Positions 24,938 through 33,785 are shown, numbered from the stretch's first letter. The stretch: DNA of 64,000 bases from Stappia stellulata (GCF_020176715.1 NZ_JAIVMF010000001.1:186001-250000), one strand, 5' to 3'. Numbers and translations: made by a program. The notes: generated by a model not told the origin, from the letters alone.

Positions 24938-25479
24938 GCGCATCGAACACGCCGGTCTTCGGCATCACCGGCTGGAAAAACTCCGGCAAGACCACCCTGG
25001 TTGTGCGGCTGGTGGAAGAGTTCACCGCGCGCGGCTTTCGGGTTTCCACCGTCAAGCACGCCCATCACGCCTTCGATATCGACCATGAGGGAACCGACAG
25101 CCATCGCCACCGTCTGGCCGGCGCGAGCGAGGTTGCCCTGGTCTCGGGCCGCAGATGGGCGCTGATGCATGAATTGCGCGACGATGACGAACCGGCGCTT
25201 GCAGAGATCCTCGCGCGGCTTTCGTCCTGCGATCTCGTGCTGATAGAGGGGTACAAGCGCGAGGCGCACGCCAAGATCGAGGCCCGCCGGGCCGATGCGC
25301 GGCAGCAGACGCCGCTCGCCCCCAATGATCCGCATATTCTTGCCGTTGCCAACGACCGCCGGGAGCCGGACGAATCGCTGCCCCAGTTCGATCTCGACGA
25401 CATTCCGGCGATCGCGGATTTCATCGCTGCGCATTGCGGTCTCAAGCAGCCGGGAAAGGTCCGCGATGCCATCGTCTAG
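24934..25479 (+). CDS. mobB: Molybdopterin-guanine dinucleotide biosynthesis adaptor MobB
   Basis: A 181-residue GTP-binding P-loop protein that works with MobA. Walker A is ITGWKNSGKTTLVVRL, followed by STVKHAHHAFDIDHEGTDS, the family's conserved His/Asp stretch, and LVLIEGYKREAHAKIE (Walker B region). The start ATG overlaps the mobA stop (ATGA). Its last 14 bases overlap the start of moeA. Confidence 0.95.
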   Translation: MSASNTPVFGITGWKNSGKTTLVVRLVEEFTARGFRVSTVKHAHHAFDIDHEGTDSHRHRLAGASEVALVSGRRWALMHELRDDDEPALAEILARLSSCDLVLIEGYKREAHAKIEARRADARQQTPLAPNDPHILAVANDRREPDESLPQFDLDDIPAIADFIAAHCGLKQPGKVRDAIV

Positions 25480-26752
25480 GCGCCTGATCGACGACTGTTT
25501 CCTGCACGACAAGGACCGGCTGCGCCATCATGAGGCGCTTGAGATCCTGAGGTCCCGGGTCGCGCCGGTGACCGGGATCGAGACCGTGCCGCTGGCGCAA
25601 GCCGCCGGGCGATGCCTGGCCGAGGCGGTCGTCGCTCCCCGGGATGTGCCGGGCGCCGACAATGCCGCCGTGGACGGCTACGCCTTCCGCCATGCCGATC
25701 ACGCGGAAACCGGCGGGTTCTTCCGGCTGCAGACACGCATTGCTGCCGGACATCCGGTCGAGACGCCGCTTCTTCCCGGCGCGGCCGCGCGGATCTTCAC
25801 CGGCGCACTGATGCCGCCCGGCGCCGACACGATTGCCATGCAGGAGGACTGCGACACCCACGAGCAGGACGGCCAGCCCTTCGTGATCGTGCCGCAGGGG
25901 CTGAAGCCGGGTGCAAACCGGCGCCGTGCCGGCGAGGACCTCAAGGCGGGTGCGGAACTGGTCGCGCCGGGCACGCGGCTGCGCCCGCAGGATCTCGGAG
26001 CGATCGCCTCCACAGGAACGGCTGAGGTAAAGGTCCATGCTCCCGTGCGCGTCGCGCTGATCTCGACCGGCGACGAATTGCGCCGGCCCGGCGAAAGCCT
26101 GCCGCCCGGCGGCGTTTACGACAGCAACCATTTCCTGCTCCGCGCGCTGCTGGAGACGATGGGCGCGACCATCACCGACTTCGGCATTTTGCAAGACGAC
26201 GCGGACGTCGTCCGCCAAGCGCTGACCGACGCGGCTGCCGATCACCACGTCATCCTTACCACCGGCGGCGCCTCGCGCGGCGAGGAAGACCACATGGTCA
26301 CGGCCCTCGACACGCTCGGCAGCCGGCACATGTGGCAATTGGCGATCAAGCCCGGGCGGCCGATGAGTTTCGGCCAGATCGGGGATTGCGTGACCCTCGG
26401 GCTTCCCGGCAACCCGGTCGCCGCGATGGTGTGCTTTCTTTTGTATGTGCGCCCGGTTCTCTCGGTGCTGGGCGGTGGCGCGTTTCTGGAGCCGCAGCGG
26501 TTCCAGGTTCCGGCCGCCTTTTCCGTCGCCTCGAAAAAGCCGGATCGTCGCGAGTTCTACAGGGGCATTCTCGACAAGGATGACAAGGGGCGCACCGTCG
26601 TGCGCAAGTTCGAACGCGACGGCTCGGGCCTGATCACCGGCCTGCGCGAGGCGGACGGGCTGATCGAAATCCCGGAGGCCGCGACCGGGGTGACCGAGGG
26701 TCAGCCTGTCGATTTTCTTCCCTTTGGCGAGTTCGGGTTGAGCGGGCGATGA
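25466..26752 (+). CDS. moeA: Molybdopterin molybdotransferase MoeA (copy 1)
   Basis: A 428-residue protein that inserts molybdate into adenylylated molybdopterin. The family marks are DNAAVDGYAFR, ARIFTGALMPPGADTIAMQE, ALISTGDELRRPGE, YDSNHFLLRALL, TTGGASRGEEDHM and LGLPGNPVAAMV. The C-terminal domain IV ends with PVDFLPFGEFGLSG. It overlaps mobB by 14 bases, in the fdhD-mobAB cluster, so it is best seen as the copy serving formate dehydrogenase. A second, divergent moeA is in the nitrate reductase operon at 48179-49459. Confidence 0.94.
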   Translation: MPSSRRLIDDCFLHDKDRLRHHEALEILRSRVAPVTGIETVPLAQAAGRCLAEAVVAPRDVPGADNAAVDGYAFRHADHAETGGFFRLQTRIAAGHPVETPLLPGAAARIFTGALMPPGADTIAMQEDCDTHEQDGQPFVIVPQGLKPGANRRRAGEDLKAGAELVAPGTRLRPQDLGAIASTGTAEVKVHAPVRVALISTGDELRRPGESLPPGGVYDSNHFLLRALLETMGATITDFGILQDDADVVRQALTDAAADHHVILTTGGASRGEEDHMVTALDTLGSRHMWQLAIKPGRPMSFGQIGDCVTLGLPGNPVAAMVCFLLYVRPVLSVLGGGAFLEPQRFQVPAAFSVASKKPDRREFYRGILDKDDKGRTVVRKFERDGSGLITGLREADGLIEIPEAATGVTEGQPVDFLPFGEFGLSGR

Positions 26753-26888
26753 GACCGCTTTGCGGCACTGGGGAAATCGCACTGCAAACCTGTTGAAATC
26801 CAGACGATTTTGGTGGGAGTATGTCCGCTGGTACTCAAGGGCGCGCAGTCGTCCGAAAACAAGAACCAGACAACAGGGGACACCCACA

Positions 26889-27665
26889 ATGCGTTTCATG
26901 AAAGTCGCGGCCGCGGCCGCCATTTTTCTCGCGGCAGTCGGCGGCGCCGAGGCCAAGGACTGGTCGAAGATCCGGATCGGCACCGAAGGCGCCTACCCTC
27001 CGTTCAACAACCTGACGGCTGACGGTCAGCTCGTCGGCTTCGACATCGACATCGCCAATGCGCTCTGCGCCCAGATGAAGGTCGAGTGCGAATTCATCAC
27101 CCAGGACTGGGACGGCATGATTCCCGCGCTTCAGGCCGGCAAGTTCGACGCCGTGATCGCCTCCATGTCGATCACCGAGGAACGCCTCGAGAAGGTCGAT
27201 TTCACCAACAAATACTACAACACGCCGCCGGCCATCGCCGTGCCCAAGGACAGCCCGATCACCGAGGCGAGCGATGCCGCGCTCGACGGCAAGCTGCTCG
27301 GCGCCCAGTCGTCCACCACCCACTCCAACTACGCCGAAGCCAAGCTCCCGTCCGCGGAACTGAAGCTCTATCCGACCCCGGACGAATACAAGCTCGACCT
27401 CGGCTCGGGCCGTATCGATGCGGCCATCGACGACGTCGTGGTGCTGTCCGACTGGCTGGCCACCGACGACGGCGCCTGCTGCAAGCTGCTCGGCACGCTG
27501 GTGCCGGACCCGGTGATCAACGGCCAGGGCGCCGGCATCGCGATCCGCAAGGACGAGCCGGAGCTGAAGGCGATGTTCAACGACGCCATCGCCGCGATCC
27601 GCGCCGACGGCACCTACGAGAAGATCCAGTCGAAGTATTTCGACTTCGACGTCTACGGCGGCTGA
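26889..27665 (+). CDS. Basic amino acid ABC transporter, substrate-binding protein
   Basis: A 258-residue periplasmic protein with a Sec signal (KVAAAAAIFLAAVGGAEA). It matches the family 3 solute-binding proteins for lysine, arginine, ornithine, histidine or octopine: IGTEGAYPPFNNL, GFDIDIANALCAQMKVECEF, QDWDGMIPALQAGKFDAVI and MSITEERLEKVDFTNKYY. The AGGGGA site eight bases before the ATG fixes the start. Two permease genes follow. The exact substrate is not settled, though the pattern is that of the lysine/arginine/ornithine/octopine subgroup. Confidence 0.92.
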   Translation: MRFMKVAAAAAIFLAAVGGAEAKDWSKIRIGTEGAYPPFNNLTADGQLVGFDIDIANALCAQMKVECEFITQDWDGMIPALQAGKFDAVIASMSITEERLEKVDFTNKYYNTPPAIAVPKDSPITEASDAALDGKLLGAQSSTTHSNYAEAKLPSAELKLYPTPDEYKLDLGSGRIDAAIDDVVVLSDWLATDDGACCKLLGTLVPDPVINGQGAGIAIRKDEPELKAMFNDAIAAIRADGTYEKIQSKYFDFDVYGG

Positions 27666-27690
27666 TCCGATCCGCATAACTGGCGAAACG

Positions 27691-27720
27691 CATGACATGG
27701 CCGCGACCGGCCATGTCATG
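27691..27720. repeat. 12-bp hairpin between binding protein and permease genes
   Basis: A perfect inverted repeat with arms CATGACATGGCC and GGCCATGTCATG and a 6-base loop. It is followed at once by the 12-base palindrome CCCGCATGCGGG (27721-27732). Such hairpins after binding-protein genes usually protect the upstream mRNA and reduce expression of the permeases. There is no T-run. Confidence 0.75.
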
Positions 27721-27740
27721 CCCGCATGCGGGTTGCCGGC

Positions 27741-28454
27741 ATGACCGATGCACTGACACTGCTGTCCTTCGGCTCCGAGGGCTGGGGCGACGAAATCGCG
27801 CGCGGGACGCTGATCACCGTCAGCCTCGCGCTCGCCTCCCTGCCGTTCGGCCTTGTCATCGGTTTCGTGGTGGCGCTTGGCAAGAAGTCTGAGGAACCGT
27901 CGCTGCGAACGGCGGCCAATATCTACACGACCATCTTCCGTGGCCTGCCCGAACTGCTGACGCTGTTCATGGTCTACTACGGCGTCCAGATCCTGCTGAA
28001 CAAGATCTACCAGGTCTTCGTTCCGGACGGCTTCGTCGATGTGAACGCCTTTGTCGCCGGCATGGTCGCCCTGTCGGTGGTGTTTTCCGCCTATGCGTCC
28101 GAAGCCTTCCTGTCCGCTTTTCGCGGCATCAAGCAAGGGCAGTATGAAGGCGGTTACGCGCTCGGGCTGAGGCGCGGCCAGACGCTGCGGTTGATCATCT
28201 TCCCGCAGTTGATCCGCCTCGCCCTTCCCGCCCTCGGCAACCTCTGGCTCATCCTGCTGAAAGAGACGGCGCTGATCTCCGTGATCGGGCTAGACGACAT
28301 TTTGCGCTGGTCGGGCATCGCCGCGCGCGTGACCAAGGAGCCGTTCCTGTTTTTCGGCGCCGCCTGTCTGATCTATCTGTTGCTGGCCATGATCTCCTCG
28401 ATCGGCCTGACCTGGATCAGAACATGGGCGCAACGCGGGGAGGGTCTGCGATGA
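27741..28454 (+). CDS. Amino acid ABC transporter permease (HisQ/OccQ-like)
   Basis: An inner-membrane permease of about 237 residues with five predicted helices. It has the polar amino acid permease features IFRGLPELLTLFMVYYG and, near the cytoplasmic coupling loop, EGGYALGLRRGQTLRLIIFP (the EAA motif). I chose the ATG at 27741 (MTDALTLLSFGSEGWGDE), which fits homologues. An ATG at 27726 is in frame but sits inside a 12-base palindrome. The stop overlaps the second permease start (ATGA). Confidence 0.9.
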   Translation: MTDALTLLSFGSEGWGDEIARGTLITVSLALASLPFGLVIGFVVALGKKSEEPSLRTAANIYTTIFRGLPELLTLFMVYYGVQILLNKIYQVFVPDGFVDVNAFVAGMVALSVVFSAYASEAFLSAFRGIKQGQYEGGYALGLRRGQTLRLIIFPQLIRLALPALGNLWLILLKETALISVIGLDDILRWSGIAARVTKEPFLFFGAACLIYLLLAMISSIGLTWIRTWAQRGEGLR

Positions 28455-29287
28455 GCCTCCAAGACCCTCGTGATGCAGTGCAACTGCCCCCGCCGGTGCT
28501 GCCGCGTGGCTGGAGCGGCACGCGCGTGACCGGTCACGTCCTTGTCGCCCTTTGGGCCGTCGCCGGTGCCTATCTGCTCTACTATCTCGCCTCAAACGTG
28601 TTTTCGAGTTTCGTCGCCAATTACTGGGACGACTATGTCGACGGGGTTGTTATCACGATCCAGCTTGTGGTCATCTCGATCGTGCTCGGGGCCTTGCTGT
28701 CGCTGCCGGTCGCGCTTGCGCGCTCCTCGCGCAACATCGTGCTGTCGAGCCTCGCCTACGCCTATGTCTACTTCTTTCGCGGCACGCCGCTGCTCGCGCA
28801 GACCTTCCTGATCTATTATGGCGCCGGCAGTTTCCAGCCGCTGTTCAGCGATCTCGGGATCTGGTGGTTCTTCCGCGACGCCTGGTATTGCGCCGTCTTC
28901 GCCTTCACCCTCAACACCTCCGCCTATCAGGCGGAAATCCTGCGCGGCGCGGTCCAGAACATCGACAAGGGTCAATGGGAAGCCGCTGCGGCACTCGGCA
29001 TCCGCAAGGGCGTCACCTTCTGGAAGGTGATCCTGCCGCAGGCGATGATCGTGGCGCTGCGGCCCTATGGCAACGAGCTGATCCTTTTGATCAAGGGCTC
29101 GGCCATCGCCTCCATCATCACGATCTACGACCTGATGGGCGAGACCCGCCGCGCCTACTCGCGGTCCTACGACTTCCAGGCCTATATCTGGGCGGCGGTG
29201 CTTTACCTGATCGTCGTGGAGACGCTGCGCCGGATCTGGGACAAGCTCGAGACCCGGCTCACGCGCCACCTTAAGAGAAACGGATAA
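28451..29287 (+). CDS. Amino acid ABC transporter permease (HisM/OccM-like)
   Basis: A 278-residue inner-membrane permease, partner of the preceding one. Family marks are YFFRGTPLLAQTFLIYYG and GQWEAAAALGIRKGVTFWKV (EAA loop). The N-terminus has about 30 extra polar residues before the first helix. GGGGAGGG lies before the ATG at 28451. No ATPase gene follows; the next gene is a PLP enzyme, so the ATP-binding subunit must be encoded elsewhere. Confidence 0.9.
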   Translation: MSLQDPRDAVQLPPPVLPRGWSGTRVTGHVLVALWAVAGAYLLYYLASNVFSSFVANYWDDYVDGVVITIQLVVISIVLGALLSLPVALARSSRNIVLSSLAYAYVYFFRGTPLLAQTFLIYYGAGSFQPLFSDLGIWWFFRDAWYCAVFAFTLNTSAYQAEILRGAVQNIDKGQWEAAAALGIRKGVTFWKVILPQAMIVALRPYGNELILLIKGSAIASIITIYDLMGETRRAYSRSYDFQAYIWAAVLYLIVVETLRRIWDKLETRLTRHLKRNG

Positions 29288-29463
29288 AATATCGCTCAAA
29301 AACGGTTTTGTTCGGTTTTGGAATTTGCTCTGCGAGCCCCGCGACCGCGCGCTTGCCAAGGTCGCCGCGCCGGTCTAGAGCGAACCGGATGACGTTGCGG
29401 GTCCGTCGCGTCGCCATCATGCGCCGGGCGGCGCGCTCCCTTTTCGTTTCCGCTGGAGACCCC

Positions 29464-30630
29464 ATGTCCAAGACATCGAAATCCCCCCTCCACCCGGCTT
29501 CGCTCCTCGCCCACGGCGGCGGCGGCGTGGATCCGGCGACCGGCGCCGTGGTGCCGCCGATCCAGCCGGCAACGACCTTCGCGCGCGACGCGGAGTATCG
29601 CCTCATCAGCGATACGCATCTCTATGCCCGCGACGACAATGATCTCGTGCGCCAGATCGAAAGCCTGATCGTGGAGCTGGAAGGGGCTGCGGACAGCCGC
29701 CTCTTCGCGTCCGGCATGGCCGCCATCGCCGCGACGGTGCGCACGGTAAAGCCCGGCGGCACGATCCTCGTCCAGTCCGGGATCTACTGGGGCACGACCT
29801 CCTGGCTGCGCAAACATTGCGATCACGCCGGGATCGCGCTGATCGAGGCGGATGCCGCCGATACGGCCCGCTTCTGCGAGACGCTGGTGGAGAGCGGTCC
29901 GTCTCTGGTGCTGATCGAAACGCCGTCCAATCCGTGGCTGACCGTCGCCGACATCGCGCCGATTGCCGAGGCCGCCAAGACTGTCGGAGCAACCGTGGCT
30001 GTCGACGCAACCGCTGCGACGCCGCTGTTGATGCGTCCGCTGGCGCTTGGCGCGGATCTGGTGATCCATTCTGCGACCAAGGCCCTCAACGGGCATTCCG
30101 ACGTTCTTGCCGGGCTCGTGTCCTGCCGCGATGCGGACAGCGCTGCCTGGAGCTTCATCCGCACCGAGCGCCACGATGCCGGCGCCATCCTGTCCTCCTT
30201 CGATGCCTATCTGCTGCTGCGCGGGCTTCGCACGCTGGCGCTCAGGATGGAGCGCATGTGCGCGAACGCGCAGACGATTGCCGAGACGCTGGCCGCCCAT
30301 CCCGCTGTCGAGACCGTTCTCTATCCGGGCCTTGCGGATCACCCGAGCCACGACCGCGCCAAGGCGCAGATGCACGGCGGATACGGCTACCTGATGTCGG
30401 TCATGGTCAAGGGCGGTGGCGCCAACGCCCTTGCGGTCGCGGGACGGCTGGAGCTGATCAAGCGGGCGACATCGCTGGGCGGCGTGGAGAGCCTCGTCGA
30501 GCACCGGCACACCATCGAAGGCGACGCGACGGGCGTGCCGGAAAACATGTTGCGGCTTTCCGTCGGCATCGAGAACGCCGACGACCTCATCGCCGACCTC
30601 ACGGCCGCGCTGTCGCCGACGCGACGCTGA
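29464..30630 (+). CDS. PLP-dependent trans-sulfuration enzyme (cystathionine lyase type)
   Basis: A 388-residue enzyme of the Cys/Met metabolism PLP family, such as cystathionine beta- or gamma-lyase or a related sulfhydrylase. SRLFASGMAAIAAT precedes the PLP phosphate loop, VAVDATAATPLL gives the Asp that pairs with the PLP ring nitrogen, and HSATKALNGHSDVLAG holds the Schiff-base Lys. The C-terminus has LGGVESLVEHRHT, where LGG.ESL is characteristic of the family. The ATG at 29464 has GGAG five bases upstream. Cystathionine beta-lyase is my best guess but the reaction is not proven by sequence. Confidence 0.88.
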   Translation: MSKTSKSPLHPASLLAHGGGGVDPATGAVVPPIQPATTFARDAEYRLISDTHLYARDDNDLVRQIESLIVELEGAADSRLFASGMAAIAATVRTVKPGGTILVQSGIYWGTTSWLRKHCDHAGIALIEADAADTARFCETLVESGPSLVLIETPSNPWLTVADIAPIAEAAKTVGATVAVDATAATPLLMRPLALGADLVIHSATKALNGHSDVLAGLVSCRDADSAAWSFIRTERHDAGAILSSFDAYLLLRGLRTLALRMERMCANAQTIAETLAAHPAVETVLYPGLADHPSHDRAKAQMHGGYGYLMSVMVKGGGANALAVAGRLELIKRATSLGGVESLVEHRHTIEGDATGVPENMLRLSVGIENADDLIADLTAALSPTRR

Positions 30631-30645
30631 CCCCGGCCGACCGGC

Positions 30646-31560
30646 TCAGAAATCCGGTCGGTCTCCGCCTTTCGCCGGGATCGACAGGGTTTCCTTGTGT
30701 CCGCGCAGCCAGCCGACGAACGCCTTGACCGAGGCGCGCTGCACTCCCGGCTGCGTCACGATGTGGTAGCCCGAACCGTCGCGCACATCCTCAAACAGCA
30801 CGCGCAGAAGGCCGCTCTGGATCTCCGGCTCGATGAAGGCCCGCGCGGTTGCCGTGACCCCCTCGCCGCGCATCAGCCCGTCAAGCATCATGTGCCCGGG
30901 CAGATGCAGCACATTGAGGTTTCGCTTGGAGACAACGCCCTGCCGGTCGAGCCAAAGCGCCAGTTCGTTGGTGCCATACTCCTGAAGCCAGGGAAATTCG
31001 TAGATCCGCGCCGGATCGGGAAAGGGCTCGGTGCCGACGAGCGAGGTCGCCGCGACGATCACGAAATTGGTCAGCAGCAACGGCTCCGACTCCAGTCCCG
31101 GCCAGCGCCCGTCGCCGAAGCGGATGGCGATATCGACCCCGCCGGGTGAAAAATCCACGAGCTCCGCCGTCGGATTGAGCATCAGCTCGATGTCCGGGTG
31201 ACGATGACGGAACTCCGCGATCCGGGGCATAAGCCAGCTGACGGCAAAGGCAGGGGTCATGGTGACATGCACGGGGCGGGTCGCATCGGCGCGCGACAAG
31301 GCATCGACCGCCCGGCGAATGGTCGAAAAGCCGTCGTTGAGGCTGCGGGCGAGTTCCCGCCCCTCCATGGTCAGCGCCACGCCGCGCCCTTCCCGCACCA
31401 CGAGACGCACGCCGAGAAAGGCTTCCAGTGTCCGCATCTGCTGGCTGATCGCCGCATGGCTGACGTTCAGCGAGCGCCCTGCCGCCGAATAGCTAAGGCA
31501 TTCCGCCACCGCGGAAAATGCCCGCAGGCTGCTCAGCGAGGGCATGTCGCGCCAATCCAT
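30646..31560 (-). CDS. LysR-family regulator, GcvA-like (second)
   Basis: A 304-residue regulator. Residues 8-66 hold the helix-turn-helix (AECLSYSAAGRSLNVSHAA, ISQQMRTLEAFLG). The effector domain opens with VHVTMTPAFAVSWLMPRIAEF and includes DIAIRFGDGRWPGLESEPL, as in GcvA-like members. The start at 31560 is the ATG giving the normal N-terminus. It converges on the PLP enzyme gene and is divergent from a 51-residue ORF at 31661, its likely target. Confidence 0.92.
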   Translation of the reverse strand: MDWRDMPSLSSLRAFSAVAECLSYSAAGRSLNVSHAAISQQMRTLEAFLGVRLVVREGRGVALTMEGRELARSLNDGFSTIRRAVDALSRADATRPVHVTMTPAFAVSWLMPRIAEFRHRHPDIELMLNPTAELVDFSPGGVDIAIRFGDGRWPGLESEPLLLTNFVIVAATSLVGTEPFPDPARIYEFPWLQEYGTNELALWLDRQGVVSKRNLNVLHLPGHMMLDGLMRGEGVTATARAFIEPEIQSGLLRVLFEDVRDGSGYHIVTQPGVQRASVKAFVGWLRGHKETLSIPAKGGDRPDF

Positions 31561-31660
31561 ATGTAATCCAGACTTACATGTTGAATGTTTTCCTGAGTGG
31601 CTTTTCCTGCCGTTTTCCGCAGTATGGATAGCACCACACGGCTTCAGAGAGGGCAAGCCA

Positions 31661-31816
31661 ATGTTTGATATCTTCGCCAACTCGATCATGACCGCGACCC
31701 GGGCGCGGACCGACGAACGGCTTCCCGACCGCTATGTCGATCCCTTCGGCCTGACCACCGGCCCCGCCCGCAACACGAGCAACCGGCGTCGTCTGCTGAC
31801 GCGAGGGCGCCGGTAA
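31661..31816 (+). CDS. Small hypothetical protein divergent from second LysR gene
   Basis: A 51-residue basic protein. The ATG at 31661 has AGAGGG upstream and gives MFDIFANSIMTATRARTDE at the N-terminus, followed by RYVDPFGLTTGP and an Arg-rich tail ending in LLTRGRR. No family recognised. It is followed at once by a hairpin, so it looks like a short monocistronic gene. Same length as the small protein beside the first LysR gene (6430-6585), though I see no real similarity. Confidence 0.55.
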   Translation: MFDIFANSIMTATRARTDERLPDRYVDPFGLTTGPARNTSNRRRLLTRGRR

Positions 31817-31865
31817 GCGTGCGGCCCGCCAAAAGCCCCCTAAGCATTTCGGCGGGCCGCCACGC
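31817..31865. terminator. Terminator-like hairpin after the small ORF
   Basis: Arms GCGTGCGGCCCGCC and GGCGGGCCGCCACGC pair over 14 bp with one bulged C, with a 20-base loop. It starts directly after the stop codon of the small ORF. There is no T-run. Confidence 0.6.
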
Positions 31866-31965
31866 TGACACACCGCTTCGATTGCGCTAAAACCCCTGTC
31901 GAAACCTTTTGCGGCCGCCAGCTCTGACTGCGGCCGCTTTTTCGACACGCAGGGAGGCGCGCCTT

Positions 31966-32850
31966 ATGGCAAAAGCAGCATTCATCGGCCTTGGGGTCAT
32001 GGGCTATCCCATGGCCGGCTATCTGGCGAGCAAGGGCGGTCACGACGTAACCGTCTACAACCGCACCGCCGCCAAGGCCGAAAAATGGGTCGCGGAACAT
32101 GGCGGCCGGCATGCCGCCACCCCGGAAGAGGCCGCACGCGACTGCGACTTCGTTTTCGCCTGCGTCGGCAATGACGACGACCTGAGATCCGTCACCATCG
32201 GCGAGGGCGGCGCCTTCCACGGCATGAAGCCCGGCGCGATCTTCATCGACAACACCACCGCCTCCGCAGAGGTCGCCCGCGAGCTCCATGCGGCAGCGGC
32301 CGAACGCGGCTGCGGCTTTCTCGATGCCCCGGTGTCGGGCGGACAGGCGGGCGCGGAAAACGGCGCGCTTACCGTCATGGTCGGCGGCGACGAGGCCCAC
32401 TATGAAGCCGCACGTCCCGCGATCGCGTGTTTCGCAAAGATGGTCGGCCTGATGGGGCCGTCCGGTGCCGGCCAACTCACCAAGATGGTCAACCAGATCT
32501 GCATCGCCGGCCTCGTGCAGGGCCTGTCGGAAGCAATCCATTTCGCCAAGTCCGCCGATCTCGATGTCGCCAAGGTGATCGACGTGATCTCCAAAGGCGC
32601 GGCGCAGTCCTGGCAGATGGAAAACCGCTGGGAGACCATGCGCGACGGCAAGTTCGACTTCGGCTTCGCCGTCGACTGGATGCGCAAGGATCTCGGCATC
32701 TGCCTCAAGACCGCGAATGAAACCGGCGCCCGCCTGCCGGTGACCGCGCTGGTCGACCAGTTCTACGCCGAGGTCCAGAGCATGGGCGGGCATCGCTGGG
32801 ACACCTCCAGCCTGATTGCGCGTCTGGAAAACGCCGACCGCAAGGGCTGA
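31966..32850 (+). CDS. NAD(P)-dependent 3-hydroxyisobutyrate dehydrogenase-like enzyme
   Basis: A 294-residue beta-hydroxyacid dehydrogenase. The N-terminal Rossmann motif is FIGLGVMGYPMAGYL. DAPVSGGQAGAENGALTVM is the substrate-binding signature and KMVNQICIAGLVQGLSEA holds the catalytic Lys. GGGAGG lies eight bases before the ATG at 31966. The family includes 3-hydroxyisobutyrate, tartronate semialdehyde and related dehydrogenases; which substrate is used here is uncertain. Confidence 0.9.
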   Translation: MAKAAFIGLGVMGYPMAGYLASKGGHDVTVYNRTAAKAEKWVAEHGGRHAATPEEAARDCDFVFACVGNDDDLRSVTIGEGGAFHGMKPGAIFIDNTTASAEVARELHAAAAERGCGFLDAPVSGGQAGAENGALTVMVGGDEAHYEAARPAIACFAKMVGLMGPSGAGQLTKMVNQICIAGLVQGLSEAIHFAKSADLDVAKVIDVISKGAAQSWQMENRWETMRDGKFDFGFAVDWMRKDLGICLKTANETGARLPVTALVDQFYAEVQSMGGHRWDTSSLIARLENADRKG

Positions 32851-32878
32851 CCGCCCCGCAACAGGCCGGCAAAAACGA

Positions 32879-32917
32879 AAAAAGCCCCGGGCGCTCGCAG
32901 CGTCCGGGGCTTTTTTT
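32879..32917. terminator. Bidirectional rho-independent terminator
   Basis: A long stem built on AAAAGCCCCGG and CCGGGGCTTTT, extended by the inner pair CGCT/AGCG and flanked by A and T runs on the two sides. It can serve both the dehydrogenase gene and the convergent DUF302 gene. Confidence 0.92.
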
Positions 32918-32947
32918 CGTCAGTCGCACCTCACGTGCAGGACCCTG

Positions 32948-33448
32948 CTATTCGCCGGTTGCCTCGGCAACGATCTCTGCGAGGAGCGCATTCACCTCCG
33001 CCAGTGCCTTTTTCGATGCGTCCGATCCGGTTTCGTCAAGGCGGCGATAGCCGACGGTCACCTTGCCGGGCTGATCCGGCGTTTCATAGAGGAAGACCGC
33101 ATAGGGGCAGAAGGCGACATTGCCCGGAGCGGCCTCCATTGCGGCGCGCGACAACCGCGCGGAGCAGAAGAGCATCGTTTCCGCCTTGGTGAAGATGGTC
33201 GCCTCGGAGCCGACATCGGCGCCGGTGCGCGCCAGCATGTCGCCGATGTGCGAGACGTAGTCGATCACCAGGCCCCGGTTGACGATGGCGCTTTCCAGAT
33301 CGAAGCGCACATCGTCGTAGGCCCGCTCGACCGTCTTGCCGCTTGCGGCCTCCGGAAGCCCGGACTGCGCCTGAGCGCCCCCTGCGGCGCCGGCCACAAT
33401 CATCAGTGCTGCCAAGCCTGTGCGAATGAACGTCATGCCATGCCCCAT
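32948..33448 (-). CDS. DUF302 domain protein, exported
   Basis: A 166-residue protein with a Sec signal peptide (GLAALMIVAGAAGGAQAQ). The mature part has the DUF302 pattern: VERAYDDVRFDLESAIVNRG, later FTKAETMLFCSARLSRAAME and NVAFCPYAVFLYETP. These proteins bind small ligands in the periplasm or on the surface, but no clear function is known. Two Cys in the core could pair or bind a metal. GGAGGAG lies before the ATG at 33448. Confidence 0.85.
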   Translation of the reverse strand: MGHGMTFIRTGLAALMIVAGAAGGAQAQSGLPEAASGKTVERAYDDVRFDLESAIVNRGLVIDYVSHIGDMLARTGADVGSEATIFTKAETMLFCSARLSRAAMEAAPGNVAFCPYAVFLYETPDQPGKVTVGYRRLDETGSDASKKALAEVNALLAEIVAEATGE

Positions 33449-33597
33449 TTTCGGGTCTCCTCCGGCTCATTTGAATTCGGCCCGAAGCCTAACCGAGCCA
33501 CGACCGTCAGGCCATGACATATCTCAAACCTTGAATGTAAGAACGCAAACGCGCGCCCTCAGACTGATGACCAAGGGTGTGACTGCTCTCCAGCGTC

Positions 33598-33776
33598 ATA
33601 CCGGGCAAGCGGACGCGCGACCCGGTATCGGAGAGCCAACACCCTATCCGTTTTGTGGAGTTGCCAGCGGCCGAACCCCTGCCTCACCGATCCCGGATCG
33701 CAGCTCGCGCTGCGTCCGGGAGAACGCCTACCGGAGGCGTTGTCATCATTTCTCAGGGCGCAGACGCACGCCCTTT
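33598..33776. repeat. Cluster of four small palindromes in an intergenic gap
   Basis: The 337-base gap 33449-33785 holds no gene but a row of hairpins: ATACCGGG/CCCGGTAT (33598-33628), TCCCGGA/TCCGGGA with an inner CGCAGC/GCTGCG (33691-33721), AACGCC/GGCGTT (33723-33741) and GGGCG/CGCCC (about 33757-33775). It looks like a mosaic of dispersed REP-like palindromes. Whether copies exist elsewhere cannot be seen here. Confidence 0.55.
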
Positions 33777-33785
33777 CCCAGGCCC

